Assembly (NCBI GenBank): GCA_941918925.1 | Contig: OW799237.1 | Span: 3,949,201 to 4,013,200, forward strand | Reading direction: 5' to 3' | From: Phyto melanocephala | Taxonomy: Eukaryota; Arthropoda; Insecta; Diptera; Rhinophoridae | DNA: 64,000 nucleotides | Shown: positions 11,832-24,363 of the stretch, piece by piece | Layout of the letters: every line of letters starts with the position of its first letter | How positions within the stretch are numbered: the stretch's first letter is position 1 | Notes under the pieces: generated by a model | Database searches by the model: none | The model's input: only the letters and a program-made list of their open reading frames with translations | Told to the model about the DNA's origin: nothing | Position numbers and translations under genes: made by a program

Positions 11832-13631
11832 TAGTATCTTAAGGTATTCAACGAACATTTTCTTTAAATATCGAATTTAATAAAAATTGTTCTTTATTTA
11901 AGTTAACAATTTATTTTGCATATAAACTTTAAAATGATTACCAAAATTCGGATTTAATCATTTTTAAACAGTATTAAGCTTTAAAGGCCCATGCAAACGA
12001 ATTAATTTGTTGCAGTTAATTTTCGTAATTACTTTTAACTGCATTAAAATGTCAGTTATAGCAGTTAATAAGCTTGTAAATTTTAATTTAAAAATAAATG
12101 ACATTTTTTTTAAACACTTAAGTCATATATATTTCAAAACAATTTAAAGACTTGTAGAAAATGTCACCTACATGACAATAAACCATAGAGTACAGCAACA
12201 GCATCAGCAGCGACAGTAGTATGATTAATATTTGTAGTTGCAGTGTAGTAAAAATGCAGTAAAACTTACATTCCATTTATATGTACATTAATGGAGAGTA
12301 GACTACTTGCTATAGATGCATATGCGTGTTTATATGAGAGTGTTTGTATGCTCAAACACTTATTTGCGTATATAAACAATACATAATTTATAAGTACCGA
12401 TTAAACAACTGATACAACAGGCTGCCACCAAAACAGAAACATAGGATGAGACAAAAAAAAAAAAAAACAAAATAAATAACAAGGAGGTGTTAATTTCATT
12501 TGCATATACAACAAATTAATACAAAAACAATAGCAAAACAATAACAAACTGCAATTAATAAACAAACCAACTCACACACACACACACTCAATGTTACTAA
12601 AAGGAACAATAACAAATAAAAAACAAGGAAGAAGTATAGCAAAACAAAACAAACAACATCAACAAGATTTTATGCAACAAATAAATTGTCATTGTACAAG
12701 TACCCAAATTGTTGTGCCATTTGTATGCAAAATCGCATTTAAATGATAATGCAAACAAATACACACACTCGTTGAGTGTGTGAGGATTTTAACATTTACA
12801 TACACATACATAAGTCTGACGAGAGTAGAGGAAAACAGTATTCAATCTACATGAACTTCAACATTGAGTGAGTGCATCAGTCACAATACACAACAAACAT
12901 GTAGTAGATTGTGTTCGTAAAGAATTAAAAATTCGAAAAATCAACGTTATAACAATGCAGGGCTGTTACTTAAAGGAGTGTTAACTTTTACAATTAAGGA
13001 AAAAAATGTTAAATATTTTAATAGAATTTTTATTTTTTTTTTATTATAATTAAAGAATTTTTTTAACGATTTTCTATATGTAGAAAATTTAGAATAAAAA
13101 TCATATAATTTTTGTTACAAGAGGAAAAAGTTAAATGCTTTGTTTAGATAGAAAATAAATTAAGTTATTTGGAACCGACCAAAAAAAAAGTACTGGGAAA
13201 AAATCCTTCTTTTAAATATTTCGTTAAAAACACATAAACAAAAAATTAATAAAAAAAAAAAAAATAAAAAATATATATTTTTAATTTGTTAGTTGTTTAA
13301 TTTATAAAAAGCGTTTCGGTGGAGTTGCCACCCAATGTGGCAGCAAAATATTGAAATTAACTAAAATAATTTTCTGTATAAACAACTTATATTAAACTTG
13401 AATAATAAGACAACATATTAAATTATAAAACAAGATTAAAAAAATCACATAATATTTTTTTGAATGAAAAGGTAGTTCTGGAAGAGGTGTCATGGTGACA
13501 CTGAAAAAATATTTTTCAATGCAAAGTTTTTTTTGGATTTTTTGCAATCTAAACGACTTCTATTATAACATATGACACAGTGATAGTGCAATTTCTCTGA
13601 CACGTGAACAAATCCGTTTTATTGTAAACCT
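11832..13631. other. Unannotated spacer
   Basis: It contains (CA)n at 12572-12590 and A-rich tracts near 13250. No gene or element was recognised. Confidence 0.5.
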
Positions 13632-13884
13632 TTAGTGTTTGATGAAGATGGACAAGAAGAGTGTTTGTTGGGCAATTGGCTGCAATAAAATCTAGCTATA
13701 TTTCTTCTAAATAATAACTAAATAAAGAATTTTTATAACATCTTGAATTCAAGGAAAGTACCCAAAGGGGCACCACCACCTGCTGTGTGATAATTGAAAT
13801 ACAAACGGCTTCTTGTAGACTTAGCGTTTGATGACGATGGACAATATAAGAATATTTGTGAGGCAATTGGCTGAGATAAAATCT
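13632..13884. repeat. Imperfect local duplication, offset about 190 bp
   Basis: The segments 13632-13694 and 13821-13884 share 'GTTTGATGA.GATGGACAA' and 'GCAATTGGCTG.{1,2}ATAAAATCT'. In one plus-strand frame they read 'FDEDGQ' and 'FDDDGQ', which hints at old coding sequence. Stops follow quickly and no family was recognised. Confidence 0.45.
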
Positions 13885-14588
13885 CTTCTGAATAACACTT
13901 GATTCGTGGCATCTTCTCTGGAAGTTACATAAAGTCATCATTCATTAGATATGGCCATATTTATCTATCATTTATGTAAATATAACCTTCTCCTCATTAT
14001 TTTTTGTTATTTATTCTAAACCGACAGGTCTATCTCATCAATATGCCTTCATTACTATTATTTTTTTTTTGATAGAGGAATGATATTTTCATTCCCGTAT
14101 TTCGATTTTTTTTAATTCCACCTTTTAATGGTTCTTAGTGGAAACAAGGAGTCGTTGTTTGTAGCCACTGTACAGATACTGTTGTCCTTCTAGCGGACCA
14201 TGAGTATCTCATTATTTTTGACGAACCTGTAGTCAAAATTTCGTTCCGCATTTTTTCGTCATCTTCATATCTGGTGGGAGATTAGCACTTCAGTGCACGA
14301 TTTTAGCGTATAGTACCTGTGGCACGATATCCCAAATCATGTAACATAACATTGCTGTATACATATGTGTCTCTATATCTTTAATAATTGAGTGAGTTGT
14401 TATGTTTGCTGCCCGTTTGCAGAATTCTAGTAGCACTTAGTACACTTGTGACCGTTGCACAGAGGAGTATTTGGCCTGAAAACCTGGCCAAAATTATTAA
14501 ACGTGTTTTTTGAGTTCAAAGTTCAAGTTTTTTGATAGTTTTAGGTGTAGTATGATATCAGAAATCTAGTGGCAGATTTTGAAAAAAT

Positions 14589-14624
14589 TACACTGCGCAA
14601 CAAAAGTACACTGCGCAACAAAAA
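14589..14624 (+). repeat. 18-bp unit repeated twice
   Basis: 'TACACTGCGCAACAAAA' occurs at 14589 and again at 14607, followed by an A run. It lies inside the element at 14458-16136 and looks like an end or tail of another inserted sequence. Confidence 0.7.
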
Positions 14625-15127
14625 AAAATTTTTGTCTCTCCAAGAATTAAAAGTGATGCCCTCAATTCAAATCTGTTTTCCGTTTTTCTCTAGTACGTAA
14701 GGATTTTCTTTTAAAGGCGTGGCATATTTCACCCCCTACATCGTGGGGTTGCCTAATATATTTTGTCGTAACGGGTTCGGAGTTATAAAAACTTTAATGG
14801 CGAAAAAAAATTTCCTGCAAAATTCGTCGACGTTTTTTGTTTTCAAAATGCAATAAAAAAAATTAAATAATTAAAAAGTTTAAATTTTTAAGATTTTTCC
14901 AAAAGCCAAATTTTTAAGGAATAAAAGTCGGTATAAATAGTAAGTAGTAGTAGACTGTATGTACATGCATACATATTATGATTTAATTCAAGAAAAAATT
15001 TTGAAAATTGTAAGGCTCTTATGGGGCAGTAATTTTTTTATGAAAAAAGGCTTTATTATATTTATTTTAAATTATTTAATACTAAATATACGGAAAAGTA
15101 AAACTAATAAAAATTCCTTAATAATTA

Positions 15128-15490
15128 TTATGTCGTATGTATATCCTTATTAGCTGCATCATCGGTGTCAGGAAGAAGTGTGATGGTTTCTAATGAAAAA
15201 GTTTTCTTATTAATCTGTTCTCTTTGCGTACTGCAGCTTATAAAAGGGTCACTGCCCATAAATAACCTATTCAAGATATCTTTATTTGTATCGTTACTGT
15301 TGAATTTTCTTGATTATTTCGTACGATATAATTGTAAGGTCTTATTTATGGCCTCGGCAGCTTCTTCTGACCATTGGATGGTAGCCTGATACCTGGGTGC
15401 CCATGTATTTTTTATGTACCTGTATTTATTTCTTGTAAACTTATTTTTGTGATTATTGCTTTTAATAAATACATTTATTAGGTACGTATA
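15128..15490 (-). pseudogene. Decayed coding-like frame inside the 5-bp-TSD element, unidentified
   Basis: On the minus strand one frame stays open for 121 codons except for a single TAA at 15316-15314. It reads, in pieces, 'YQATIQWSEEAAEAINKT', 'LFMGSDPFISCSTQREQI' and 'LETITLLPDTDDAANKDI', and ends at TAA (15130-15128). Unlike the neighbouring random frames it has a balanced residue mix and a higher GC content. It has no start codon that I would trust. I do not recognise the family. Being central between the inverted ends it may be part of the element's transposase, or a captured fragment. Confidence 0.35.
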
Positions 15491-16136
15491 TTAATCTTTT
15501 TAACATATAATGTTTTGCAGATCAGGTATATAAAAATATCTTTTATGGGGATGTGTGGGACATTCCCTTATAACTACTATCGATAATAAAGAATTTTTCA
15601 AATTTATAATTACAGACAGGTATTAACATTGTAAAGTGTTAGAAGTGATGTGAATGAAAGTTAAAATTAATAATAATTCATAAAAATAATAATAATTTTA
15701 AAGTTTATGACGATATAAATGTATTAGAAAAAGTACCTGATGAGCAAAAATAGAAGAAATGTGAAAATTTAAAAAAAATCGTCAAAAATAATGGCGCAAA
15801 CTTCCACAAACTTTTTTGTTTGTTTCTAAAATTAAGGATTCCAGATTTTATTGTGGTATCAAATATAATTCGTAGAGATGCTAACATCACTTTCAAAAAC
15901 CTCTTCTTCATAAAAACATCCAGAAGCCGAAAAAAACATTTAAATCTCATATAATTTTCTTCACTTTCCTGACTTTAGCAGGGTCTCAGAGCTACAAATC
16001 GCAACTAAAAGTCTTCAAAATTTACAATACAATGTAAAATATTGTTGTCTGTCGAGCTGCGTACTTAGTTGTTAAGATTTCTTAAAATTCAGTTTTGCCA
16101 TTTTGGCCAGCTTTACAGGTCAAATACTCCTCTGTG

Positions 16137-17862
16137 CGTTGTAATAAAAACGACACAATAATATTTCAAGGGCTATTAAATCATGTCAATTTAATTTATC
16201 AAGTTGGCAATACCTATAAAGGTCATGTCACTTATCGAATTTATGAACAAGTTAATAATAAAAACAATACTGAGGTTGAAAAAAAAAATCTTTACGATCT
16301 TCTTTATGTTAAAATTTAAAAGATTTTTGCACCAAAATCAAGTAATCAATACACATTCTGGTCTTACAAATAATGTCTGAACTTTCAGCTAAACAATAAT
16401 TTAGAAAAAATATATAGAAAAAACTCAACAATTTTTTCATAAGCCCTAAATAATAATGTGCTCCCAAATTGTCACTATGGCCGTTAATGAGTATTTTTTT
16501 TTTCTAAATTTGTTGGCGATATCACTCCTTTAAATTTCTTGTTATGATTTAAGTACTTTTAACACTCATACGTGTTGTACGTACATGATGTATGATTGTG
16601 TTGCTACAATCAGCAAAAACAACAACGAGTGCTGAGTCGTAAATGAGGATGAGGATCGTGATGAGGATTGTGATGATGATGATGATGATGAGAGTAGCGA
16701 TGCTGATTGCTGAAGAGATATAAACAAATACAAGTAGGAGTTAGTATGAACAGCAACAGCTACACCAACTCACAACAAACACAGAAATGAATTATTTGTA
16801 GTAAACAATAGCAGACAGAAAACCTCACAGCAATAAGAACAACAAAAAAGGGTGTAAGTGTAAAAAATGAGAAGAAAAAAAAACAACTAAAAGACTAGGA
16901 GTCAACAAAGATGTTCATAATTTATGAACACACTAAACAACAACATCAAATATGAACATGAAGTGGAATATAGAGTCAAGATTTTACAAATAATTTTGCA
17001 CATTTACTGTCTTAAATACACATTGTGTTACACACATGCACACACACACACACACTGGAAATAACTCACTTATGAGTTGTAATAAAGAAGTGTGGTTTTT
17101 AATATTATTTGATTATGTGACCAAACTTATTCAAAACTAAACAAATAATTATATTTGTATAGAGATAAACAATTTAAAACGATTATTTTAAAGTTTTCGC
17201 CTGACTTGAAGATGATAAATTTTATTAAAACTAAGTCAAGATGATTTTCACTAGAAATTTAAAATATTTTAATTTCATAATACAGTTTCGATATTTCCAA
17301 AGATTTTTTATAGCAATTTCCCATGAATTTCTTTAATATTCTTTAATAAATTAAATAGTTTATTGGGAATGTGAAGGGTTTAAATTTTTATCAAAAGTAT
17401 AAAATTTAGTTTAGGTAAAATTTTTACTAACTTCAGCTTATTTAGTTTTTAAATTACTTAAATGGTTTTCGAAGTGCTTAAAGGGAAATTTTAAATTAAC
17501 TTCTAATTAATATTTAACATACGCCTAGGTGGCCGAAATATGTAAATTGTTTAAAAACTCTAATAAAACTAAAGTTGTTACCTAAGAATTGTGAATTATT
17601 AATGTTTTATACAATTTATTTTAAAACGCCGTAGGATTTTTAACCCTCTACAGTGTAAAGTGTTTGGCATTTGTTCAAAATGCTATAAACAAATGCTTTT
17701 AATTCCGAAAATATTCACAAAATATCGCATGTATCGTCATTTGATAACGACTCGAATTAGATCATTGGACATTTACACAACAAATTTGTAAATTAGTATT
17801 TCATATTAATATGCAATGACTTTTCTTAAGAGTCTATGCAGGCTTTTTTACAAAGTCACTAA
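16137..17862. other. Spacer with (GAT)n and (CA)n microsatellites
   Basis: An interrupted GAT/GAG tract lies at 16643-16693 and a (CA)n tract at 17035-17055. Nothing else was recognised. The small frame at 16095-16319 overlaps the end of the preceding element. Confidence 0.5.
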
Positions 17863-18559
17863 TCTATATATATAAAAGTGAAACTCTGTCTGTCTGTGTG
17901 TGTGTTAGCTATAGACTCCGAAACCGTAAAGCCGATCGGACTCAAGTTTTGGCAAGTTGTTGTACACATTCCAGGGAGTATTTATTCTATCTACTTGCAC
18001 TAAATCGATTTTTCTGAAACTTTGCACACATATTGAGCTGTCATGACTATATAATTTCGTGATTAGAAAAGTGGGCGGGGCCACGCCCATAAAAAATATT
18101 ATAATTTTGAGTTATTTGTACTTAAACGATTTTTCAGAAACTTTGCACACATATTGAGCTGTCATGACTATATAATTTCATGATTACAAAAGTGGGCAGG
18201 GCCACGCCCATAAAAAATATTATAATTTTGAGTTACTTGTACTAAATCGATTTTTCTAAAACTTTGCACACATATTGAGCTGTCATGACTATATAATTTC
18301 ATGATTACAAAAGTGGGCAGGGCCACGCCCATAAAAAAAGTTATAATTTTGAGGAACTTGTGCTAAATCGATTTTTCTGAAACTTTGCACACATATTGAG
18401 CTGTCATGACTATACAGTTTCGTGATTAGAAAACTGGTCAGTTCCATACCCATTAAAAGAAATTGTAATTTTTAGCTTCCTGCACTTGATATTCAATTAA
18501 AAATCAAAATGTATTTTTATTTATTAAGGGGCGTAACGACGCGCGCCGGGCTTGGCTAG
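17863..18559 (+). mobile_element. Non-autonomous Helitron, copy 2
   Basis: It has the same termini as the element at 8.8 kb: 'TCTATATATATAAAAGTGAA' after host A, and CTAG before host T, preceded by 'GCGTAACGACGC' and GCGCGCCGGGCTT. The interior again has units of about 121 bp with the box 'GTGGGCAGGGCCACGCCC' (near 18070, 18192, 18313, and a decayed one near 18434). Compared with copy 1 the head is longer (CTGT tract) and the first unit is incomplete. No protein is encoded. Confidence 0.82.
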
Positions 18560-19795
18560 TAAAACTATAAAATATAGTTTTCCTAACTTTTTCTTGATGA
18601 GCATACTGTTTGGAACTTTTATTATATGGTTTTAATGACACTAAAAAATGTTTACTCTTTTGTTTTTTTTTTAAATTTAAAAATTTTGATTTTAGATATT
18701 CATTAAATAAACTTACAATCATTAAAGTTTCAAAGTTCATACCTGCAAAGAAAACAAGTGTAAAAAATTAAAATTTTTAAATTAAATATTTTTATTTTTT
18801 ATTTAAAGTATTAAAGTTTTATATTTAATTAACAATAAATAAAAAGTAAAATTTACTTTATTATTCCTACTTCAGATAATTTAAAACATTTTTTAATTCA
18901 ATAAACCTTTTGGCTTGAGTTGCCAGTAAAACCATAGCAACAACAACAACAACAGTGTTGTGTAAATAGTAACAAAAAAAAAACAAAACAATAATATGAA
19001 ACAACTTAATTGCCTTAAAATGTTTATAATCAATTTTCTTGTATAATTGTTGCTTTCAATCACTTTAAAGAAAAAATAATATGCTTCGTTGGTTTTTATT
19101 TTATTTTCGTTTCGATTAGATTTTGGCCATTTGTAGCAACTAACAACAGTTTAAAGAAAATCGTAAAGAAAATCGTAAGGAAAAAGACAACTTTGATTAA
19201 AGGAGAAATAGTTACGAAAGCCAATATGAATGAATATCCAAAGAAATCAAGAAATTGGTAAAATTAACTACACACAAGCAATTTAAAAAAAAAAAAAAGA
19301 TGCCCGAAAAGTTTTGCAAAAAAATTCATTCAAGATAAAAATTTCAAAATTATGAAATCTTTTGAAATTTTTTAAAAATTCATTGTCTAAATAAAAAGGC
19401 TTGTTTAGAGTTTTCTTTAATATGAGAGGTTATAAAGTCTTAAATTTCTATGTATTACACACAAGAAGCATAGATCTATGATTTATCTTTCTACGTATGT
19501 AGTGAACCAGAGAATCTTAAGTTTACTTTTGTAATAAAAAATAATTGCAGCTAAAGAGGCAAATTATATACTTTTCTGAAAATAAAAATTTCATAGAAAT
19601 TCATTGCAATAATTTTTTTAATCTAATATTAAAATTTTCATATAAGCTGGAGCTTATTTGTAAACCTTCTTATGTTACAAAGGTTTTTTTTTTGTTATAA
19701 TGAATGAATAATCAGGAAAAGTATGTTTTGCCGACTCAGGACAAAACTACTGATAATAGAAATATAAAGATAAATAAAAGAAAAAAGGTTTTCTG
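18560..19795. other. Unannotated AT-rich spacer
   Basis: (CAA)n at about 18940-18956 and poly-A tracts are present. No gene or element was recognised. Confidence 0.5.
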
Positions 19796-19929
19796 TTGTT
19801 AAAATTTCGATTTAACTTGTTGTGGTTAGAGAATTTGAAGAAAGCAAACAAATTAATTACCGAATTCAATTTTCTTAAAAACCTTGAAGTCAAATATTTA
19901 GATGATATTTACATCCAACACGTAGTCAC

Positions 19930-20100
19930 CCATCAAAATAGTGCTGGTTTCGAAAATGCATTCCACTCGGCTAGTGTCGGCAAAATATACTTTTCCCGAT
20001 TATTCTTTAATTATCACAAATAAACAAATTCTTTGTAAAACAAGAATGTTTAAAAAAATGAACTCAAGCTTGTATACAAATTTAAATATTAGATTAAACT
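19930..20100 (+). repeat. Dispersed repeat 'CTCGGCTAGTGTCGGC', copy 1
   Basis: The order is 'TTTCGAAAATGCATTCCACT', 'CGGCTAGTGTCGGCAAAA', 'GATTATTCTTTAATTATCAC', 'AATTCTTTGTA' and 'GAACTCAAGCTTG'. Relatives lie at 35685-35790 (+), 36120-36262 (+, with hairpin arms) and 55130-55265 (complement). The motif order and the CGAAATG-like block resemble ends of Penelope-like elements, but that assignment is weak. Confidence 0.6.
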
Positions 20101-20791
20101 AAAAAAGTTCAAAAATTAAAATTATAATTTTTTTTTTTAAATATCCGTCTAAACTTTCTCTTAGTAGAACATTTTTAAACATGATTAAAATATAAGTTTC
20201 TTTTCCGATAAATTCGTTCGACCTTTTTTATTAAGAAAAATCTCCTAGAGAACCTGTTCGATATTTTCTTTATTCAATCTCAATATATAACCGCATGTCA
20301 ACAAGAAAAAATATTTTATATATACATAACGACTTAAATGAAAAATTGTACAGAGACTAACTTGATAGAAAATTTTTATTGAAACTTGGGTATAATATTA
20401 TTTCCAACAGAACCAAATAAGTGATACTAAAAAGTATTCGCATTGTATTCCTAATACCGCCTTTAAGCTTAATTTTGTTTGAGCTTTAAAAAAGGAAGAA
20501 TTTTTCCAATTGTACCAGAAAAGTTGCAACTGTGCCAACTAACCCATCCCTGCAATTTAGTTAAAAATATTTTTATTCCAGAAACATCCTGTAAACACGC
20601 GTAAGTTGGTTGTTTAGTTTTGCGTAGACGAAGTATGCACGTAATATTGAAATATTAAACCGATTACAAGAAAATATATCTGCTGTAGTGCTACAGGAAA
20701 AAAACCTTTTAAATTAAGTATTTAATGGTAAAATTTATTAGAGAACAGAGTAGAGAACTGTTTCTAACAAAACAAAAACATCAAATGATAG

Positions 20792-21640
20792 CAGTGTTGC
20801 CGCCGACCAACTTTTTTTCGCAGTGAAATCGACAAAAAAAAACGCAGTGAAGCGCAGTGACGAGAAATAAAAAAATGTCGTTTTGGTTTGGACAAAAAAA
20901 AGGAAATTTTTCACTGTTTTAACACTTTTTGCCCTTTTTTTAAGAATTACTTGTTTTTTAATTTTTTTTTATTTTTTTTTATCTCAACTACTCAACTGAA
21001 ATAGAAAAAAAATATTATTTTTGATTGTCAACAACAGTGCAATAAATATTTTTAACTTTAGTTTTTCAATTTTATTTATCAGAACAAAAACAATTCATTT
21101 TATAACTAAATAAAAGTTACATATATAATATTATATATTTTAATAAAAAAAAGGAACTCATTTATCAGTCATATATCTCTTTGTATGACCCTCGTTATTT
21201 GAATGACGTGCAAAATGTGTGTAATTATTGTCCAAGTATTTGCAGCATAACTTACAGAAAGCTTTTTTGTCTTTGCAATCCAGCCAATTATATTTTTCTT
21301 TCCAAGATGGTACGAATAGTTGTCGAAATGGCGTTTTCTTTGAATTAGCTTGATTAGAAGAGGATGATGATGGCTCGTTGTCATCTAAAATTTCAATTCC
21401 CTCTGTACTAGTACAAGCTGTATCATCTGCTTCTTTTTCACAATTAGGATTGATAATTCTTTCGCCTTGTTTTTCCAAAACATGTCTTTGAGGTAAATCA
21501 TATTAAGGCGTTGTTGATCAAAAAAAGAGGAAACTACCAAAAACTGAAAAACGCAGTGATATTTAAGAAAACGCAGTTACGCAGTGACGACGGGCAAATC
21601 GCAGTGAAAAACTGCGATCGCAGTGAAAACGGCAACACTC
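20792..21640. mobile_element. Short hAT element with clustered GCAGTGA motifs
   Basis: The left end is 'CAGTGTTGCCG' (20792) and the right end its complement 'CGGCAACACT' (to 21639). Many copies of GCAGTG(A) crowd the subterminal regions: three between 20818 and 20862 and at least four between 21552 and 21625. Subterminal repeats of this kind are hAT transposase binding sites. 'ATGATAG' borders both sides (20785-20791 and 21644-21650), though on the right it is displaced by 3-4 bases, so the 8-bp duplication is imperfect. At 849 bp it is far too short for a full hAT transposase, and only a zinc-finger ORF remains. Confidence 0.75.
21158..21478 (-). CDS. BED/TTF-type zinc-finger protein encoded by a short hAT element
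   Basis: This is an uninterrupted 106-residue frame starting at ATG 21478 and lying wholly inside the hAT element. Residues 1-50 are acidic and serine-rich ('EPSSSSS', residues 35-41). Residues 55-98 form the finger: W59, W65, 'AFCKLC' with C75 and C78, then H92 and H98 ('HSNNEGH'). This W..W..C-x2-C..H-x5-H arrangement is that of the N-terminal finger that binds element ends in hAT transposases. The DDE and dimerisation parts are missing; the frame ends in TGA after 'KRYMTDK'. If expressed, the product could bind the GCAGTGA sites without cutting. It may equally be an unselected remnant. Confidence 0.6.
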   Translation of the reverse strand: MEKQGERIINPNCEKEADDTACTSTEGIEILDDNEPSSSSSNQANSKKTPFRQLFVPSWKEKYNWLDCKDKKAFCKLCCKYLDNNYTHFARHSNNEGHTKRYMTDK

Positions 21641-24363
21641 ATTATGATAGCCTTTTAGTTTGTTGTTGTAATGTGTATGCTTTGTGCTCGTATACACATA
21701 CTGATTAACATTTATATTGTTATTGTTTAACGTCCACTCTTTTACATTATTTTTACCTCTGCTATGGCCATGTGCCCTATTACTGCAATAACTTCTAACT
21801 AAAGTAGGGAACATTTTTAGGTTCTTTACAGGCTTCTTTTTCTATTATAAGAAAATTTAAGCAAATATTTTCCTTTTAGATTTCTATTAATACGTTGTCT
21901 TCATTTCGCCTAAGGGCAGTGTATCAATTAGCAATATCATTACAATAATTAACAAGATTAAGTATCGATATGTGTACATGCTAATGTCTACATGTCATTT
22001 TATTACCAATTTACCATTTCATTTCAAATAACTGACATTTAATCGATCAATTTGAACATTTCGTCGAAAATCAACACATTTCTGTGGCACATCAATCAAT
22101 TTTGGTCACGGTTCGGCGCTTTTGCAGTGGCAACGTAACGAACGAATTATTATTGTCATTATGTCATTTCATTAAGTTGTGTTGTGTTGTTGGCTTTCTG
22201 TTCTTACATAAATATATTTCTATGCTGAATAAATCTGTATGCAACATATTTATTTATGTAGTTTTCGTATTAAATGTTTTAGTTTTTTAAACAATTAAAA
22301 GCAACACGCAATAACTTACAAAAAAAGTATTGAAAATTACATTGTAGTGGCTAAAAACAAAATACATGCTTGTTTTTGTTGTTACGCCTGTTTAAGCACA
22401 CATTCTTCAAATCAGTAATGTTGTAAGTTTTCCATTTGTTGTTGGCTATAGGGCTGCAATTACAATTACGAGCTTATAACTAAATAAATGAAATATTGCA
22501 TGTTGCACCACTGACTTGAAGTGACTTGACTAATAGAGTTAGACAGAGAGACAGACAGATGAATAACTGGACGGACAGACGGACAGACAAACAGACATAC
22601 AACACATTTCTTCCATTTATTTAATAGTTTTTCAACAACCGACTTGGCAGTCTATAAAGCATTTCTATGTTTTCTTTTTTCTTCTACACTAAAAGACCTG
22701 GAGGGAGAAATGTGTTTTATGGTGTGCTAAGAAACGGTGAGTGTTGAATGATGGAATGATGGAAAAAAATCGCATGTCGGTTAAACCGATTAGAGACACT
22801 CACATGGGCGCCTGTGCTCTCGTTAACCAAGTTTCTTTTATTAATGAGTCATAATGCATGTATCAAAGACGGTGGAAAAGAAAATGTGTTCTATATTTTT
22901 GTTGCAAAAAAAAAAAAAAAAATTAAAAAAAGGCAAGAAAATTTTAAAAATATTTAATTGTGTTGCTCATGATTGATTGAACTAATTATGCTGTCATAAT
23001 GTCAGTTTAAGAAGAGTTAAAGGGAAGTATAGTTAAATAAAAATTAAACTAAATAATTATTTTTCTAAATAATCCATTTTTAAAAATTAACTTTCTAAAA
23101 AGAATTTACTGAACAATAAGTTTCCAATTTTTTATATTTAAAAATTTATAAAAAAAAAATAGCAAAGACTTATAATGGAAATTTGCAATGATCAAAAACA
23201 TGGTTGAGTTGATTATAATCTTAGAGAAACACACTATATAATAATATTGAGGTAACACATGCCTACAAAAAAGATAAGAAAAATTAAATATGTTATGATT
23301 TCATATAACTATAACATAACTCATCATGATCATAAAATATTTACATGCTATTATAATATTATTCCAGTAAAATAAGAAAATGTGCATTGTAGTTTGTAGT
23401 CTGTAATTTTATTATTTATTTTTGAAAGCATCATACTAAGTTTGCTGCAGTAATTTTTGAATCATATTATTTTTGCCGACAATCATATCGAAATTTTATA
23501 GCAACGCTTACAGTTAAAAATAAAATTCATGCATACAAACACACACTCGATTGTCATGTTAAAATTATGAAAAATACCTGTAACATGATTGCGTTAACTA
23601 ATATTATATTTGTGCATTTTCTGTATTCAGAAAGTTTTTACAAGGGTTGCAATTGCCAATCTGCTTGGAATACAGAATAGGCATGAAAGAGCATATAACA
23701 TGTCTCTTCGCGATTAACCTTGAGGCAGCACGTCTAAGTATTAAAATCTTATAGTAAAAGTGAGTGCTCGTTAGTACACACGTTTTGCATTGCCCATTTT
23801 ATAGAAAATGCAATGGCCCTGTTAAAAAGTTTAAAAAATAACGAGTTAATTGGTTTGTTAAGCAAACAGCCAAAGTTCCTTTAACAAACAAACGAGAGGT
23901 TTAAAGACAACTTTGCCGTGATTTGTAAAGGAAATCCCATGACGATTTATTTGAGCCGTGTAAAACAAATAATACTTTTAAAGAATTCTTCTTAGCAAAT
24001 GATCTTTCGTGAACTAAAACCTTAAATAGGACCTTAAATTTGATGATCGCAATAAACAACATTTGTTCTCTAAATGCCATCCATATTATTTAGAACATGA
24101 TTTACTAAATTTAGAATACGGCTGCATTAAAAAAAATTGGAACATAAGAGAAACCAACCAAGATCACTAGATTGCGCAGCGTCCATAAAGAATCCATCAA
24201 GTTCAAGACAAAATTAAGCAGCTACTTAGATACATTTTTGTTTTGCAAAGAGACGGTAAGGCGGTAATCTCAATAATTATACAAGAATTTCATACATGGT
24301 AGTATCATGAAATATTCAGGTAGTAGATATGGTAGTTTTAGTGCATCACGTTGCCAAAGATTA
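21641..24363. other. Spacer with CAGA microsatellite
   Basis: A GACAGA/GACGGA tract lies at about 22540-22600 and homopolymers are frequent. The small frames at 21511-21814 and 22084-22290 show no domain. No element boundary was recognised. Confidence 0.5.

Larger units (their letters stand above)
14458..16136. mobile_element. DNA transposon with 36-bp inverted ends and 5-bp target duplication
   Basis: The left end starts 'CACAGAGGAGTATTTGGCCT' at 14458, and the complement of the right end starts 'CACAGAGGAGTATTTGACCT' at 16136. The first 36 bp match at 33 positions. The pentamer CGTTG flanks both sides exactly (14453-14457 and 16137-16141). A 5-bp GC-containing duplication and ends beginning CAC are known from Transib elements, whose ends resemble the CACAGTG heptamer of V(D)J signals. 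Assignment to Transib is my inference; the element boundaries are directly visible. The interior has one decayed minus-strand frame and no recognisable transposase. Confidence 0.8.

Noticed and set aside
14101..14457. Possible coding remnant on the minus strand next to the 5-bp-TSD element
   Set aside because: Stops in all frames and no recognisable motif.
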